64,000 nucleotides of DNA from Byssothecium circinans (GCA_010015675.1 ML976983.1:242015-306014), one strand, 5' to 3'. Shown: positions 44,053 to 55,755, numbered from the stretch's first letter. Translations and numbers: made by a program. Notes: generated by a model from the letters alone, not told the origin.

Positions 44053-44805
44053 ATGGCAGCACCGGCTTCATTATTAAGGCCAGACGAGAAAGAAGTCTAC
44101 AGCACATCGCTCAGGACCTACAGTTGGACTCCTTATACTTTTATCAAACGTGAGGTTCCACCCGAAAGGCGACAAAAGAATATGCGTGGAGAATGGATTA
44201 TCGATCCCTTCGTCAAGGAACTCGTTCAGATCGAGGCTTCCGCACTCAAACTGCTCTCCGAAACCAAGATCAAGGTGCCCAAACTCATAGACAGCGGTCT
44301 AGACGAGAACGGGCTTGCTTTCGTTGAGACGGAGCTTTGGGGTGGCCTCCCTGGGTCGCGTGTTAGGGAGGAATGCCGGATGCCAGACGGAGAGAAGCAT
44401 GTCGACACCGGAGAATGCACCCTCTGCGAAGAAAAAGCATGGGCCAACGCTAAAAGCTACATCACGAATGTGGTGCTCCCCGAGTTCGAGAAGCTAAGAT
44501 CGAATACGATGGGGCTTGACGGGAAGCTTGTCCCGCCACCTTGGGTGCGATACCACGATAAGAGACCGACTTGGGTTCCAAAGACTTCCGATACCGATCG
44601 GTATGTCTTTTGCAACTGGGACGTTGGCCCTCACAATATGATGTTTGAGGATGGAACGTTGGAAGTCATTGGGGCATACGACTGGGAGGGCGCGGGTTTT
44701 TTGCCTCCGGAGTTTCAGTTTGTGAACATTTCTCGGCAAGAATTTGATGCCCAGTTCGAAGATGTCCCGAAGGTTAGACGCCTCATAGAGCTCCTCGACG
44801 CGTAG
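44053..44805 (+). CDS. Kinase-fold (aminoglycoside phosphotransferase-like) protein, degenerate active site
   Basis: Intronless, 250 aa. It resembles the C-lobe of fungal APH/choline-kinase-like proteins: IEASALKLLSETKIKVPKLIDSG (N-lobe helix and strand), then FCNWDVGPHNMMFEDGTLEVIGAYDWEGAGFLPPEF, which is the Brenner-type catalytic loop plus metal-binding segment. The usual catalytic HxD is N-W-D here, while the following Asn and the later DWE are kept. A central Cys pair (ECTLCEE) is unusual. Shorter than typical family members (about 300-400 aa), with the glycine loop missing. May be a pseudokinase or a small-molecule kinase; substrate unknown. Confidence 0.7.
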   Translation: MAAPASLLRPDEKEVYSTSLRTYSWTPYTFIKREVPPERRQKNMRGEWIIDPFVKELVQIEASALKLLSETKIKVPKLIDSGLDENGLAFVETELWGGLPGSRVREECRMPDGEKHVDTGECTLCEEKAWANAKSYITNVVLPEFEKLRSNTMGLDGKLVPPPWVRYHDKRPTWVPKTSDTDRYVFCNWDVGPHNMMFEDGTLEVIGAYDWEGAGFLPPEFQFVNISRQEFDAQFEDVPKVRRLIELLDA

Positions 44806-45605
44806 AGTGCTGGCAACTTACCGGATGACTTGTATCCTTTTGGGGGGATAGTCTCTTATGTCCTTCCTTATTCATTATCATGGCCTGTGGTGGTTGGACC
44901 CCATCTATCTCTTCTTCCTCAACTCGACGTCGATATCTCTGCGAAGCGACCGCGGAATCCGTCATTCTTTACAAAGTCCCCAAATCATTTGATCTATGAG
45001 ATCACTTCGGTCCTGAGATCTTTCTGATTTGAACCTTGAACGTGCGTGATCGTGTTGAAAGTGGGCTCTTCAGCTTTCCTCGCCATGAGGAAGGCTAGGT
45101 AAAGATCGGATACCGTAGCCTCAAGTATACGAATTTGAAGACATAGGCAAATGGGAACGAGCGCAGTATTCCAGTAACAAGATAGAGGGCATGAGGAATT
45201 GGGGAGGAAATAAAGAACTTACCTGCTCAAGCGATGAAGGGCTCCGCGTTTTGCCGACCAGTATTTACCGGATCTTAGAAAGTGCGTTATTGATGTCTTG
45301 GAGGGAGTAGAAGTGGATCTACCGGCTATCAAGTTGTGGAATGGAGGGCCTAGCAGCAGAAAAAAAATGCTATCAACCGGCTGATGGAAATTCACGGAGG
45401 AGTGCGCGCATTTTGCAATGTGCACTCCGTCGGAGAGATTGTGGAAGATAAACAAGTATTGTAGATTTACAACGATATCTCAAAAGCCGTACCCATAGAT
45501 TCCATGGTTGGGAGTATCTCTATTAGCTGAAAAATTTTGAAAGTTCAGAGCCTCACAAAGCCAAGAGTGTTGTGTGGTATGCGAAAGATTCATCGAGAGC
45601 TATAC
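44806..45605. other. Convergent 3' intergenic 0.8 kb
   Basis: No gene supported; a 78-aa minus-strand frame at 45219-45455 has no family resemblance. Confidence 0.45.
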
Positions 45606-46553
45606 CTACAGGAGAAAGTCTCCCTTCGTCTCCTTCAATATCAGTTGATACTCCGGCTCAAACTGCCAATACATTACCTCTGGCGTTCCCGTTCCTTTCT
45701 TCGTATACTCCGCCTCCTCATCCCCCACGATTGTCTTCTTCAACCCACCCGTACCCCCCACACTCCCAGTAGCGATGGCCGCCTCAGTCAGCAGCTGCGT
45801 CTGACAGGCCCTCTCCAATGCAATGAAGAAAGCCGCTGCCTCGCCCACAGTTCCTCCACAAGTCAACAGCCCATGATTCTGCAAGATGATGTTCTTATTC
45901 GTCGGGCCTAATGCATCTGCCAGACGTTCACCTTCTTCTTTAGCAAACACAACGCCGCCAAAATTCGCATACACGGATAGATCATTGTAAAACATGCATG
46001 AGTCTTGATTGAGCATGTCGATCGGTTTGCCGAAGTTGGACCAGGCGCGGCCGTAGGGTGAGTGTAAGTGACATGCTGCGTGGATGTCGGGGCGTCGCTT
46101 GTGGACGGCGGAGTGAATGACAAAACCGGCGGTGTTGATTAGTTTATCGGCGCCGCCGATGCGGTTTCCGTCTTCATCGACATGAACCATGTCACTGACC
46201 GTGAGAAGGGCAAAGTGCACGCCATAGGGGTTTATCCAGAAGCTGTTCGGCTGTATGGGGTCTATGAATAGGTTTAGCTATATGAAGAGCTAAATTGGTA
46301 TAGAAGTGGGTATACCTCGAAGACTAATATGCCCACTTGCCCCATCAGCATATCCCAATTTGGCGAAGACGCGAAAAGCACCCGCCATTTGCTCCAACTG
46401 CCATTTTCGCTCAGCTTCTTTGGTTTCAGGCCACTGTATATGAAAGCGGCTCTTTTTCTCTCCAGATGATGTGCTTGCTTGGTTGAGAACCGAACTGGTA
46501 TTCGTTGCTGAAATCGACTGCAAATTTGCTGTTACTGTTGTAGTAGAGGACAT
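45606..46553 (-). CDS. Class II aldolase/adducin-domain protein
   Basis: Exons 46553-46316 and 46261-45606, with a 54-bp intron (GTATAC…CTAAAC…CATAG) in phase 1; 297 aa. The start is the first true ATG; the in-frame triplet five codons upstream is TTG. Domain begins at about residue 50 (EQMAGAFRVFAKLGYADGASGHISLRD). Zinc ligands are visible in CHLHSPYG (H-x-H) and LQNHGLLTCGG (H). The family includes fuculose/rhamnulose-phosphate aldolases and fungal decarboxylase-like members; a C-terminal LKETKGDFLL end is common in the fungal group. Cytosolic, no targeting signal. Substrate unknown. Next to a UGT gene on the same strand. Confidence 0.92.
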
Positions 46554-46961
46554 TATGGGCGACAGCAATATTTGAGAATTTGAGAATTTTCCATGCGATA
46601 AGTTCAGAGAACGGTTTCCATACCGAGATAGCGGGGCTCAGCCATCGCGACATACATATGGATATGTTTTTCCGGCGCTAAGCATATTCGATGCATCGTC
46701 CGGCTTGGCGTTGACCTCATGAAAGAAGGTAGCACGTGACTGGCGTCATCTAGACGTGTTTTGAGTAGGTACATTTGTATGAGTATGAGGTAAGTAGGTA
46801 TAAGAAAATTATTTTTATATAAGGGTATCAATATAACATTGTAATTTGGCTTCCCTACTCAAGCCAATCACGTGCTAAAAAAATAAACAGCTTGATAACG
46901 CACACATGATCGTCAGGGCGACTCCTCAAACGTCTCAACATCCACATCATCATTCGCAGAT
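46554..46961. other. Intergenic 0.4 kb
   Basis: Between the aldolase start and the UGT stop. CACGTG-like core near 46733 (GCACGTGAC) and a second CACGTG at 46870; AT-rich elsewhere. Nothing else seen. Confidence 0.4.
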
Positions 46962-48299
46962 CTATACGCGCTCAAAAACTCTATGCTTCTCGTTTGTCTC
47001 CGACAACATGAAATTCCACATGGTCTCAGCGGCTGTCTTTGCGCCGTCCATCTTATTCACAGTGTCCGCCAGCATCCTCGCTTTCGCAGAATAGCTTGGA
47101 TCGTTCAAAACTGTCTGCACAGCACTGCGTATGCTCTTCGCGTTCCAATGCTGCCTTTGCAATCGAATACCGGCTCCCGCATCCATCACGTTGTCTAGGT
47201 TGGTCTGCTGCTCGATCTGCAAAGCCACACCGACGATAGGTTTGCCCGCCGCGATAGCAGTCTGAACCGTTCCTTGGCCACCATGAATGACAGCGACGTC
47301 GACAAGCGCATTGGCAGCAGGAGCAGGAATGAATCGATCTGTGACAAGAAGTCGCTCATCACTAGCAGCTGTGTCCCGCGCTTTCTCAATCGAACAAACA
47401 GATGGCGATGCGAGGATAACGGCATTCCAATTGTCGCGCTTATCGAAACGAAGAGCTTTGATCGCTTCGAGGATGAACTCTTCAGTGCCCGAACTGCCCA
47501 TCGTTACCAGGATGGATGGGCCAGCCCGGTTGAGATGCGCGACGATATCTTCGTCCAGTATCTGGTTGTTGCCGGCGAACAGCGGTCCTGTGATAGCGAT
47601 GTTCTCAGGGAGACGATCCGCGTAATCGACGTGGAACATCGGATGGTCATTGACAAGATTGAGGTCGGCCATGTTCATGTCAAAAAGCGATATGGGGCCT
47701 TTGATCGGCCAGCCGCACCCCGCAGCGGCAGCACCGAGCCGATGTTGTCGAAAGATAGGGGCCTTGAGCATCATAGGGCTGACCCAAAAGGCCAACTTCT
47801 GCCTCAGTGGTCGAGGGAGTCGTGTGAACAACGGCATCATATCCGGAAGATCACGAATGAGACCACCGCCAAAGGCTGCTGGATGAAGAGGCACCGGGAG
47901 GAAATTGATGGTGCGAATCCCAAGAATACGCGCCGCGAGGGAAGCCGGAGCCCACATACCATGGAACACGATGTCAGGCTTGAGCTCTTTGAATGCGGCA
48001 AGTTGACCTTCGATGAATGTTCGTGCGATTTCTTCCGAACCGAAGAATTCCGGGAAGTCCCAACCCAGGTCGTGTGCAACTGAGATGCCCTTGACTCGGG
48101 GTTGCGCTGGGACGATGTTGAAGCCGGCATCTCTGATTTGGTATTCGAACCGAGAGCCACATGACAAGAAGTTGATTTTCAGATTGACGTGTGAAGGACA
48201 GAGATCACGCAACGCTGCTGTCATTGCAATAGCTCGCGTGGTGTCACCTGCATCCTGGAAAGCTACACTGACAACGACATGTAGGTTTGTGGGCGACAT
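46962..48299 (-). CDS. UDP-glycosyltransferase (UGT/MGT type)
   Basis: Intronless, 445 aa from the ATG at 48299; the longer open frame to 48518 begins with GTG and is leader. GT-B fold, family 1-like. N-terminal domain: HVVVSVAFQDAGDTTRAIAMTAAL with the conserved position for the acceptor-activating His replaced by Asp/Ala surroundings, then DIVFHGMWAPASLAA. C-terminal nucleotide-sugar domain: SILVTMGSSGTEEFI and the donor-binding box VDVAVIHGGQGTVQTAIAAGKPIVGVALQIEQQTN. No transmembrane anchor or signal, so cytosolic, as for fungal enzymes that glycosylate sterols or xenobiotics. Flanked by an aldolase and an MFS exporter, which would fit a detoxification or conjugate-export role (inference). 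Confidence 0.88.
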   Translation of the reverse strand: MSPTNLHVVVSVAFQDAGDTTRAIAMTAALRDLCPSHVNLKINFLSCGSRFEYQIRDAGFNIVPAQPRVKGISVAHDLGWDFPEFFGSEEIARTFIEGQLAAFKELKPDIVFHGMWAPASLAARILGIRTINFLPVPLHPAAFGGGLIRDLPDMMPLFTRLPRPLRQKLAFWVSPMMLKAPIFRQHRLGAAAAGCGWPIKGPISLFDMNMADLNLVNDHPMFHVDYADRLPENIAITGPLFAGNNQILDEDIVAHLNRAGPSILVTMGSSGTEEFILEAIKALRFDKRDNWNAVILASPSVCSIEKARDTAASDERLLVTDRFIPAPAANALVDVAVIHGGQGTVQTAIAAGKPIVGVALQIEQQTNLDNVMDAGAGIRLQRQHWNAKSIRSAVQTVLNDPSYSAKARMLADTVNKMDGAKTAAETMWNFMLSETNEKHRVFERV

Positions 48300-49210
48300 G
48301 GTTGGAGCACTATGGCGACCAAATAATCGAAAAGACGTCTGATGAGAGCGCCGGAAAAAAAGAGCTGATATTACACTCAAAAAAAAAATGGGACGAGGAC
48401 CAGGACTGAGGTGATTCTTATATTTTCCACACGTCTGAAGTTCGGTACCACCAGCCCAATACGTTTGGGGCGTACACTTCTCCAAGGAGCCTTCCGATAT
48501 CTTGCTATATTCAGGCACTGCCTGGAAAAATGTTACTACATCAGACGAAACAATTATCGCAAGGGGAGTAGATTATGATCCTCAGTGCTTCGGCTCATGC
48601 GCAGCTTACGTGCAGGTACAGTCAGCTATCGCGAGGTATACGAAGAGCTCTGCGGCTTCACGGCTACCTTCGTCGCTTCTGCGGAGACCCGTAGAGCAGG
48701 AGGTTGTGAACGAGCTGATTCATGGAGACGTACATCGACGTACAATCGATTCTGCGTAGGTGAATCGATCTACTCATTCCGTTCTATGCTCACAAAGAAC
48801 ACGAACCGCCAAATAGACCTATCTAAGCGATTTGCTGCTATGTGCGCTCTGGCTGTGCTGCTACAGTCCACCAAAATTATCTTTTACAAGTTGGAAGAAC
48901 CCTTTAAAGATTGTACGAAACTTTTCAAGCCCGGAATGCGCTCGGACATGTTCAGCAGAAGGCTTGTTTTATACGCAATTCGGGGAACTTTTCAAAAGTG
49001 CTACGAGTTATTGCCAAAGCGCAGGTCTACATCTTGATACCGACAACAGCACTACCACATCTTCCTTATGCCGGCAAAGACAGACCGCCTCTACGCGCCC
49101 AAAAGTCGCGCTTACAACTCTATCTCCAGCAACTCCTCATTTTCCACAGATGAAATAGCGAGCTAAATGAAGAGGAGCCGTCAAGACAAATTTCCCAATA
49201 AGAAAACTTA
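48300..49210. other. Intergenic 0.9 kb
   Basis: 5' flank of the UGT gene and 3' flank of the MFS gene. Several short + strand frames overlap; none resembles a family. Confidence 0.45.
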
Positions 49211-51298
49211 CTACAGGTCGTCTCTGAGCTTAATGCGATCAAGGTCATCTTTCAAATCAGGATTGATGCTCCCAATCCACTGCGAGAACTGGCAACTGGA
49301 CCGATGCATTTTCCTCCATTTCGCGGTCGACGGAGGTGATATCGTGCGAACCAATCCCGAAGTGCTAGTCTCGTTACCTTCTCGCTCGACCAAATCATTC
49401 AAGGAACGAACGCACCCCTTAGTTTGCATGCACTCAGAAGGCACAGCGAGATTTTCAGGAGGCTCTTGGTTCTCCTTCACGCTTCGCCACTCCATTCCTA
49501 GTGCGGCAGGAAGCGATATGCATGCCACAATTAGCGCGGCGAAAAATGGGCCTTGTGTGATGCCTTTGTTGTATACGTCAAGGATCGTTTTCTGAAGTTC
49601 TGAGGGTACGGAACCCTTCAGATTTGTTGCGCCTGCGCCCACGACCTGCGCTGGGTCGATCCCTGGTATCATCTCCAGGCCGGTGGTGAACTTGTCGATA
49701 AAGACGTTCTGTCCAACAGCCACGAAGACCGCGCCACCCAAAGTTTGACATAGTGACATCAGTGCAGTCCCAACTGGAACGTCTTTTTTCTCTAAGATGA
49801 CTTGGATGGCGAGGTTGGGCTGCTGCATCATCCAGCCAACTCCAAGTCCGATGATAATCTGGAAGCCGATCCATTCGCCACTCTTCGTCGCAACGTTCCA
49901 GGTCGTGAGCAGACCTGCACCGACAGCCATGAAACATGAACCCCCAATCATGAATGGTGTGTAGTACCCGAGTCGCTGTACGAGACCACCTGATGATATT
50001 GAGCCGACGACTACAGAGAGAACCAGGGGTATCATTCGGATGCCGGATTGCATGGCATCAACTCCTTGGATGGCCTGGAACCACAAGGGAATGTACATTG
50101 CCACTGACAGCATCGTCGCTCCCACACAGAATTGCGATAAGCCTCCGAAGGCCACACTTCGCTGAAATAGGATGCGCCCTGGTATAGTTGCCGTAGTATT
50201 ACGCGTGAAATATTGCCACGCCACAAAAGCTGTGAAGAGAACAGCAAATGCCGCCAGAAGACCGATAATCCGTGGATTGCTCCAAGCGTATTCCGCAGCG
50301 CCCCACTCCAACGCGAGGAGCAAGCAAGTAATGCTGGGTAGGAATAGGATCGTACCTAGCGGATCGAGTTCCCTCATTGTTTCCTTCCATTTCCCCGAAG
50401 TCGTTTTGCTTTCCTCTAGCCGCAACAACAACATGACTACCCCAATCGTAATACCTCCCAATGGCAAGTTGATGAAGAAACACCATCTCCATGTCGCCTT
50501 CGATTGCGTGAATGCGCCCCCGAGCAACGGCCCTGCCACAGAGGCAACACCAAAGCACGCGCCGAATAAGCCCTGCAACATTGGTCTCTTCGCCAACGGG
50601 ACCGTCTTCAACATGATCAGGATGGCACCTGTAAACACACCGCTGCTCCCTAACCCAGCCACGGCTCTCCCTATTATGAGTACCAGCGAGGAATGGGCAG
50701 CACCACATATAGCACTACCGATTTCGAATAGCACGATTCCCGAGAGAAAGACTGGCTTCGTGGGGAAGAGAGTATAGATGCGGCCGTAGAGAAGGATGAA
50801 GCCACACGATGTTAACATGTAGGCGCTACCATACCATCCCACGTCGTCCAGCGAGTGGAATTGATTCGTTATTGCTGGGATTGCGGGGCCGATGATGGTG
50901 CGGTCGAGAGCGATGAGGAAGATGGAGATGTAGAGCGATAACATAATCACTGCGGTCCGTGCCGGGGAGGGATAGGTGATTGATGGCTCTTGAGATCCTA
51001 GAGAATTATTCGGCGAGGGATCGTTCGTGGTATGCGGTGTCTCCTTTGACTGAATCGCTTTTGAGTTTTTCAACGTCGAAGGTAGCGATATCGCCGAATC
51101 CATGTTTGAAGACTGCGTCTCTAGCACTTCTCCAGATACAGAACGAAGAGCCTTCGCAACATCTTCTGCGAAGCCATACGCTGCCAGTGGGGCAACGTAC
51201 AATTTGTCCAACTCTTGCGCTTGGATAAGGTCGGCTATGATCTCGGCGATCACTTCGTTCGATGAGCTTCGTGGTCTTTGCTTTGGGCTGCGCGACAT
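49211..51298 (-). CDS. MFS drug/toxin exporter, 14-TM (DHA2) type
   Basis: Intronless, 695 aa. Fourteen hydrophobic segments begin at about residue 115 (TAVIMLSLYISIFLIALDRTIIGPAIP, with the family's LDxTIV-like motif D1). WYGSAYMLT, the motif-C-like GPLLGGAFTQ and WRWCFFINLPLGG place it in the drug:H+ antiporter-2 group. A large extracellular loop precedes the last helix (VFIDKFTTGLEMIPGIDPAQVV). The ~110-residue N-terminal cytosolic extension, with a helix-rich EVIAEIIADLIQAQELDKLYV segment, is longer than usual. The C-terminal tail is charged. It probably exports a small hydrophobic compound; neighbouring UGT and DyP genes fit but do not prove a shared role. Confidence 0.93.
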   Translation of the reverse strand: MSRSPKQRPRSSSNEVIAEIIADLIQAQELDKLYVAPLAAYGFAEDVAKALRSVSGEVLETQSSNMDSAISLPSTLKNSKAIQSKETPHTTNDPSPNNSLGSQEPSITYPSPARTAVIMLSLYISIFLIALDRTIIGPAIPAITNQFHSLDDVGWYGSAYMLTSCGFILLYGRIYTLFPTKPVFLSGIVLFEIGSAICGAAHSSLVLIIGRAVAGLGSSGVFTGAILIMLKTVPLAKRPMLQGLFGACFGVASVAGPLLGGAFTQSKATWRWCFFINLPLGGITIGVVMLLLRLEESKTTSGKWKETMRELDPLGTILFLPSITCLLLALEWGAAEYAWSNPRIIGLLAAFAVLFTAFVAWQYFTRNTTATIPGRILFQRSVAFGGLSQFCVGATMLSVAMYIPLWFQAIQGVDAMQSGIRMIPLVLSVVVGSISSGGLVQRLGYYTPFMIGGSCFMAVGAGLLTTWNVATKSGEWIGFQIIIGLGVGWMMQQPNLAIQVILEKKDVPVGTALMSLCQTLGGAVFVAVGQNVFIDKFTTGLEMIPGIDPAQVVGAGATNLKGSVPSELQKTILDVYNKGITQGPFFAALIVACISLPAALGMEWRSVKENQEPPENLAVPSECMQTKGCVRSLNDLVEREGNETSTSGLVRTISPPSTAKWRKMHRSSCQFSQWIGSINPDLKDDLDRIKLRDDL

Positions 51299-51931
51299 CG
51301 TGAGTGCGATAAAATGGCAGAAGAAATCTTCAATGATCTCGATCTGTCAAGAGTCGGCGCAGTATGCTGAGAGAAAAGAGCTATCGGCAAGGGTATAGAC
51401 ACACCTCAACGAAGTCCCTCTGTATCCCCCGCATACGCTGCAAAGTCGGACTCCAAAACACCGACCCTCCATTCTACGGACCCTCAAAAACAGGGAAGCA
51501 AAGCCCCATCCCAAGGCTATCCGGTGGTGATACACCATCTCGGTATTTTGAGCGGGGGAGCCGTACGAGTTCAATAAAATCAGGATGTTGTGCAATTATC
51601 GGATGTACAGCTGACAACGTTGTGGCACGTCGGAACCGAGATTTAATACGAACTCCCCGTGGACTGGTGACGCTAGCTGTATCATAGTTTTGAAGCGCAG
51701 CGTAATCAACTTATGTGCTGAAGTGTTACACGATGTGTGGTTTGAGACACTAGGACCAAGGTTGGGGGAGATGCACGTAGCGAGGGTTCGACTTTGCTGA
51801 TAACCTAGTAGTATTCGACCGTTTCTACGCTCTAACAACTTTCCAACTTATTCTATATATTAAAGATCTGACCATGAACGCCTATCAGCGCCACCCACAA
51901 CATCCCGAGAATAAGACGGACTAAAATTTAA
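51299..51931. other. Intergenic 0.6 kb
   Basis: MFS upstream region and DyP 3' flank. Nothing recognised. Confidence 0.45.
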
Positions 51932-53742
51932 TTACTGCGTGCCATTCACCGCCTTGGCGAACACGTCGCGCAAAGTCGGAATCGACGGTGAGAAGAAATA
52001 CTCCCCACCCTTCGAATTCACAAACTGCGCCACCAGATTCAGCGGCTGAGAGATATTGTTCGCGAAAGCTCCGCCCACCGGTCGCGGACTTGCGTCGTTG
52101 GTCTGGCCAATAATCGGATCGAAACCAGCGCCTGAGGTCGGGAAACTGGGAGCATTCGCCCATGCTATGTCCAATTAGTCCAATTCTTGTTTTCTCAAAA
52201 CTTCATGTTTCGATGACGCTGAGGGTGATGGGGATGGTGGACTTACCCTGCTGTAGAAAGCTAAACCCGTTACCAATACTCGTCTGATAACACACAAACA
52301 ACAACCCGCGTTCTCGGCTCGTAGCATTACTCGCTTTCTCCTCGGAGGAAACTTCGGGACCGAAAGGGATCCCGCGACGCAGAACCATGTGAGGTGTGAT
52401 GCCGCTCTCACCGAGGTCGCCTCTCGGGTTCATCTTGCGGATGTGTGCAGCGAAGGGGCACGCGCTTTGGTCACCCCTGGTGAAATGGAAATCATTGTTG
52501 CGAGTTGGATCGGCGCCTAGTTCTGGATCGTCTTTGGTTGGAGTTGTGACTATGGGGGCGCCTGGGTATACGGTCAGATCTTGGACTTATGTTCATGGCG
52601 GATTGAAATCTAAGCTTACCGCTTTTCCAACGTCCGACGAAACGAGCGCCCATGAGGTCGGCTGCTTCTTGTGTTCCGGCGGTATCGAGGAGGAACCTGA
52701 GGAGGCTGTTAGGGATGTGCTAGAGTTTGAGGGGTGGAGAGATCTCACTTGTCAAATTCTGGCACAAGCTGAGGCAGCTTTCGGAAGGCCATGAAACTGC
52801 CGTCGAGGGCCCAATCTGGGCGACCACTGCTGGCATCATTTCCACGTCCGAGCAGCGCGACACTAAATGGAAGTCAGTAAGTTCATTTTCTTTATCAAGA
52901 GCATAGAAGACACTTACCCTTGGTCAATGACAGTCTGTCCTGGATTGATAGCATCGACGCCCTCCACAGATGGGTTCGAGATACCATCCCTATACCCAAA
53001 GCTTCTTCGTTTCAGCAAAGTCTGCAGCACAATCTATTCGCACAGTAACTCACTGTTCATTTCCTTTCTCCTCGTCAGGGCGCACATCACCAACCACAGT
53101 CGAGACCTCTTTGACCGAGCCTAAGAAGATGCTCTTCACCTCTTCCAGCTTCTTGTCGACGGTAGCGCGGCTATCGCCAGTCACAAGCGTAACGCCGTGT
53201 ATCTCGCCCATGAATGTGTCATCCCAGTCCGGGACAAAGCTGTTGCCTTGCACAGTGCCTAGGTCACCCAGCGAACGAGCACCGCTCTTCATGCCATTTG
53301 TAAAAAGGGATTCTCTGAGGTCGCCGGTGATGTTCAGCTACTCTTAGGTCAGTATCGTGCTTTCACTCCACGCTCGATGCGTCTCACCTTCTGCAGCCCT
53401 TTCGCGGAGAACGCAATGTTGACACCACTGACAGTGATGATATCTGGATGTACTGTCTCGCCATCGCCCTTCGTGATGGGGATTCTGTTGTTCTTCTTGA
53501 ATCTCTGGATCTCCGAGATGTTCGACTTCGTTTGTTCGGCTGTAGTGACTAGTGGGACGAGGTTTGCGAGGTTCGTCTGGAAAGAGTCGACCTGATCGAT
53601 CTGGAAGAAGAAGAATGACTCTGTCTGTTTGGGAAGTCCAAAACTTGAGAAATGTCAGTAAAGATTCTTGAACAGGAGGTGGTGAAGTGATGTACAGAAC
53701 GTCTCCCTGGATGTTTGCGAGGTTCAACGGCGAGACTGCCAT
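51932..53742 (-). CDS. DyP-type haem peroxidase
   Basis: Eight exons: 53742-53696, 53643-53388, 53337-53054, 53001-52918, 52862-52749, 52705-52620, 52561-52247, 52164-51932; 472 aa. All seven introns (52, 50, 52, 55, 43, 58, 82 bp) are GT-AG and close the frame. Begins NLANIQGDVLFGLPKQTESFFFFQI, as in fungal DyPs, without a signal peptide, so intracellular. The distal GxxDG motif is FGYRDGISNPSVEG, formed at exon 4, with the catalytic Asp. GARFVGRWKSGAP and the proximal haem ligand His in CPFAAHIRKMNPR follow, then the C-terminal LLFVCYQTSI and WANAPSFP blocks. Oxidises bulky dyes or phenolics with H2O2. The acceptor of exon 6 could shift slightly. Confidence 0.92.
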
Positions 53743-55679
53743 CTTGATATATGAGAGGTGTATTAAGATGACAATGAGACGACTGGAAAGAGGACTTTGA
53801 AGCAACGAGTGACTTGAGTACCAGGAATTAAGTAGAAATGTATCTGAGGTCCCACATTATATACTGGGGCTCAGCCGTCAAACTCCGCCTTCTTACGTAC
53901 GTTTTCCTTCCTTCACGCATTGCCCTTCACGTCCCCTTCCATCACACGTGCTGACACGAACCCAAAGTCAAACACAGACATTGTAACCGCAAGACCATCC
54001 TTCGAAAGCACGTGCTCAATACATACATCGTCTGTGTGAGGAAGGAGGAGCTACTATTGATTCTCGCATCGATATCGCCTATGAAGTTACTCAACTTTAC
54101 TAAGCCAGATACTAGCGCTACTCCCTCTCTCAAGTACCCAACCACATGGGTAAAGGATTCATTCTAGCTCTTACAAGAATTCGATATTTCGAGGCGTGCC
54201 GCATGCGAAGCGGTTCACCGGAACGGACCCGAGTAGCCGCAACGACGCGTTTGCTTGGCAACGGTCAGCCGCCACAAGAGTCAGAAGTAACTCCGTATTT
54301 CGAAACAGAGAAAGTGCATGTTTGCGAGATCGGGAAATGGCCCGCGCTATATTGAAAGCTGATAGCTCATACATGTGGAACTTAAGTGGCGCAGACGTCT
54401 TGTTGCCTGCTATGAAAAATCCCAAACGTGAAGGTAGTGAACGTTGGGAGCTATGTGAAGAGATGTGCTTCGGGTACCTGAGGAGCTTTTATGAGAACTC
54501 GTTTTCATAGTAGCGTTTAATACTACGGCTATATTTTAATGCCATGGCTATAGTTTAATACTATGGCCATATTTCGTTTAGCACCGCATATCAAGTGGTT
54601 AGATGATCAATCACACACTACATATGCATTACTCGCATACATGTTGAGACATTTAACCCGCGCGAAAAATCGATATTATGTACAGGTATTACGTACAAGG
54701 GCCGCCTCTGCATTTCGTTACACGGCACAGTTCTCTCGGCCAGACGCGCGTGCGAGGCGCATCTCAAGATCATAACGCCCTGCCCAGCAAATTGCGAGAT
54801 CCAGTACTCCATGGACGGACCAGATAGCTCCGCCTACCATCACTGTTGTCGAGTAGATTGGAATAGTCCGGTCATCCTTTAGGATGACATCTTCTTTATA
54901 CGGCAGGAGGAGTCGTGTGCAACATTCGTACAGGACTCCGTATTCACTCTTCTACCAAGCACTCAACTCAACAGTTGGAAAATTGCTTGATCCTTCAGGA
55001 AATTCGGGAAGCTTCCCGAATCCGCGCACGGGGGGGGGGCTCGGGCCGTCCCGTATAATAAGTAAATATAGAATCCAACAAAGCAGGGCGTTATGGAGAG
55101 CACGTTGAATGCCCAAAATGCGGCGTATTGTCCCTTCCGGGTTGTTGGGTCCGTTCGCTTAGTCTCTTGGTGTAAGCTTAGTTGAGAAAGGCAGAGGTGG
55201 AGCGTGCGGTGGGATGACTGTATGGCATGTGAGCAAGTGGGCTTGTAGCTTCGTCATCCACGGGGCAAAGCTCAGCTGGCGACAGAATTGATCAACTGTA
55301 CTCCAAAAGCAGTGGCAAATTGCGAAAGTCTTTGGTCTGGATTGCAGACGTCACGCTTCCTCTAGTTGGTCTATGTCTCAGAGATAATTAGTGGCGGAGT
55401 ATTGCGGAGGAGAGAACCGTTGTTACGCTAGAGGTTTCCATCTTTCAATTGTATTGTAGAGTAAGTGGTATTGAACTTTTCAGGCCACCAAAAGTAGGTA
55501 TTCTGTACTGGACCTTCGAACCGCGGATTTGAGAACTACTAGCACCAATCCTACTGTCAAACAGTGAGGAGGATAGAGAAAAATATCACTACATTTTTAC
55601 TGCAAAGTCATAGCTAACCTCCACACTAAAGTATACCCGTACGTGCGCATTGTCAACTTCCCACCACAGACCTTAACCG

Positions 55680-55755
55680 AGCGAGCATGTGAAAAGCACA
55701 GGCCTAGAGGATTCATCCTGTGTGAAGCGAGATATTAGTAATAACCGCTACAAAC
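55680..55755. repeat. 76-bp direct repeat, copy 1
   Basis: Begins AGCGAGCATGTGAAAAGCAC and ends CCGCTACAAAC. It matches copy 2 at 73 of 76 positions without gaps. Confidence 0.9.

Noticed and set aside
33134..53742. Secondary-metabolite biosynthetic cluster
   Set aside because: A regulator, exporter and tailoring-type enzymes are present, but no PKS, NRPS, terpene synthase or similar core enzyme is in the window.
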